64,000 nt of DNA from Saprospiraceae bacterium. Its GTDB lineage: Bacteria; Bacteroidota; Bacteroidia; Chitinophagales; Saprospiraceae. The translations under genes and the position numbers were made by a program. Shown here piece after piece: positions 63,673 to 64,000 of the stretch (positions are counted from its first letter, which is position 1; each line of letters starts with the position of its first letter). The notes under the pieces are model-generated. The model was given only the letters and a program-made list of their open reading frames with translations. It made no database searches and was not told where the DNA came from. The stretch is taken from NCBI GenBank assembly GCA_016714765.1, contig JADKCF010000042.1, forward strand, positions 43,895 through 107,894. The letters are read 5' to 3'.

Positions 63673-64000
63673 TCACATCTTCACAAACTTCAATAACCCT
63701 ACCTTCTCCCCATTTTTCACTCTCATAAAATACGTACCACTTTCGAGTCCAGCCACATCAATAGACGAACCATCTAAGGAGACAGATCTTATAATTCTTC
63801 CTGATATATCATAAATCTCTGCTTTGGTCCATTGTTCATGAGTGTCTAAGTTCAAGATGTCTTTGACAGGATTAGGGTATATGTGAACATCCGTGGTGAT
63901 ATCTTTGGTAAAAACTGGGATGGCCACCTTCGTTTGCGCTACATTGGTACGGATCGGAAAGTTGTAATCAAAGTAGATGTCTGCTAGATTTTGGTGAGTC
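63673..64000 (-). CDS. T9SS sorting domain of a second surface protein (cut by right edge)
   Basis: Only the C-terminal part is visible: ADIYFDYNFPIRTNVAQTKV, then the type A sorting domain with DVHIYPNPVKDILNLDTHEQ, YDISGRIIRSVSLDG and GLESGTYFMRVKNGEKVG. It is nearly identical to the tail of the LRR gene at 59807, with one codon (Glu) missing in RTN-VAQ. Near 63985 the frame is unclear, possibly one more indel. The N-terminal domains lie outside the window. The two genes are tandem, 102 bp apart. Confidence 0.8.
   Translation of the reverse strand, partial: THQNLADIYFDYNFPIRTNVAQTKVAIPVFTKDITTDVHIYPNPVKDILNLDTHEQWTKAEIYDISGRIIRSVSLDGSSIDVAGLESGTYFMRVKNGEKVGLLKFVKM

Noticed and set aside
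1..64000. CRISPR arrays, tRNA or rRNA genes, prophage or transposase
   Set aside because: No regular repeat-spacer array, RNA gene or transposase-like frame was seen on either strand.

Overview
The window looks like a chromosomal segment of a Bacteroidota bacterium, most likely a Saprospiria-type lineage. The evidence is a low-GC genome with no consistent Shine-Dalgarno sequences, promoter boxes of the TAnnTTTG type (one with a perfect TTTG-19 bp-TATATTTG layout at 213-243), type IX secretion (T9SS) C-terminal sorting domains, and Bacteroidota families such as DUF5916, DUF4294 and LytS/LytTR signalling pairs with a two-component-regulator propeller. Lineage below phylum is inference. No RNA gene, CRISPR array, prophage or insertion sequence was recognised.

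Layout. 1-4.3 kb: end of a sugar-dehydrogenase-like gene, a small gene remnant, and a LytTR regulator with its propeller histidine kinase. 4.4-7.8 kb: small envelope proteins, a double-cupin protein and a fatty-acid desaturase broken by an in-frame TGA. 7.9-11.6 kb: seven small genes in one direction (VOC/PhnB, four SRPBCC, two DUF1801). 11.8-18.9 kb: a DUF5916 outer-membrane protein, a lipoprotein, odhB, a DacB/PBP4 peptidase, dapD and a PAP2-like membrane protein. 19-26.7 kb: an LVIVD lipoprotein, a barrel protein, fdhD-mobA, an OmpA/PD40 protein, and a DUF4294-mvaD-rhodanese operon. 26.7-32 kb: a DUF3820 protein, parE, a TPR protein and an orphan exported protein. 32-46.9 kb: housekeeping genes (MarC, queG, a SPOR protein, rodA, tgt, a LptF/G permease, prfA, scpA, a DUF554 protein, lpxK, a Na/Pi transporter) and a UvrD helicase-nuclease fusion. 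47-49.1 kb: a compact sulfur operon (SQR, DsrC/TusE-like, DsrE-like). 49.2-53.8 kb: a coiled-coil protein, glycerate kinase, NdpA and an orphan. 54-64 kb: a cell-surface island with a cohesin-like T9SS protein, two dockerin-bearing proteins without sorting domains, a large LRR/T9SS protein and the end of a second, near-identical T9SS cassette.

Two things stand out. First, the surface island pairs a T9SS-sorted cohesin-like protein with adjacent exported proteins that end in dockerin modules and lack a sorting domain of their own. This suggests, as inference, non-covalent docking on the cell surface. Second, at least nine genes are broken by single-base indels or nonsense codons although coding sequence continues intact on both sides. 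Broken genes include parE and mvaD, which should be essential. Most lesions are one-base deletions in short A/T or G/C runs, which points to consensus sequence error more than to real gene decay. The two nonsense codons (desaturase TGA, helicase TAA) and the shift at the composition boundary of the LRR protein are the ones most likely to be biologically real.
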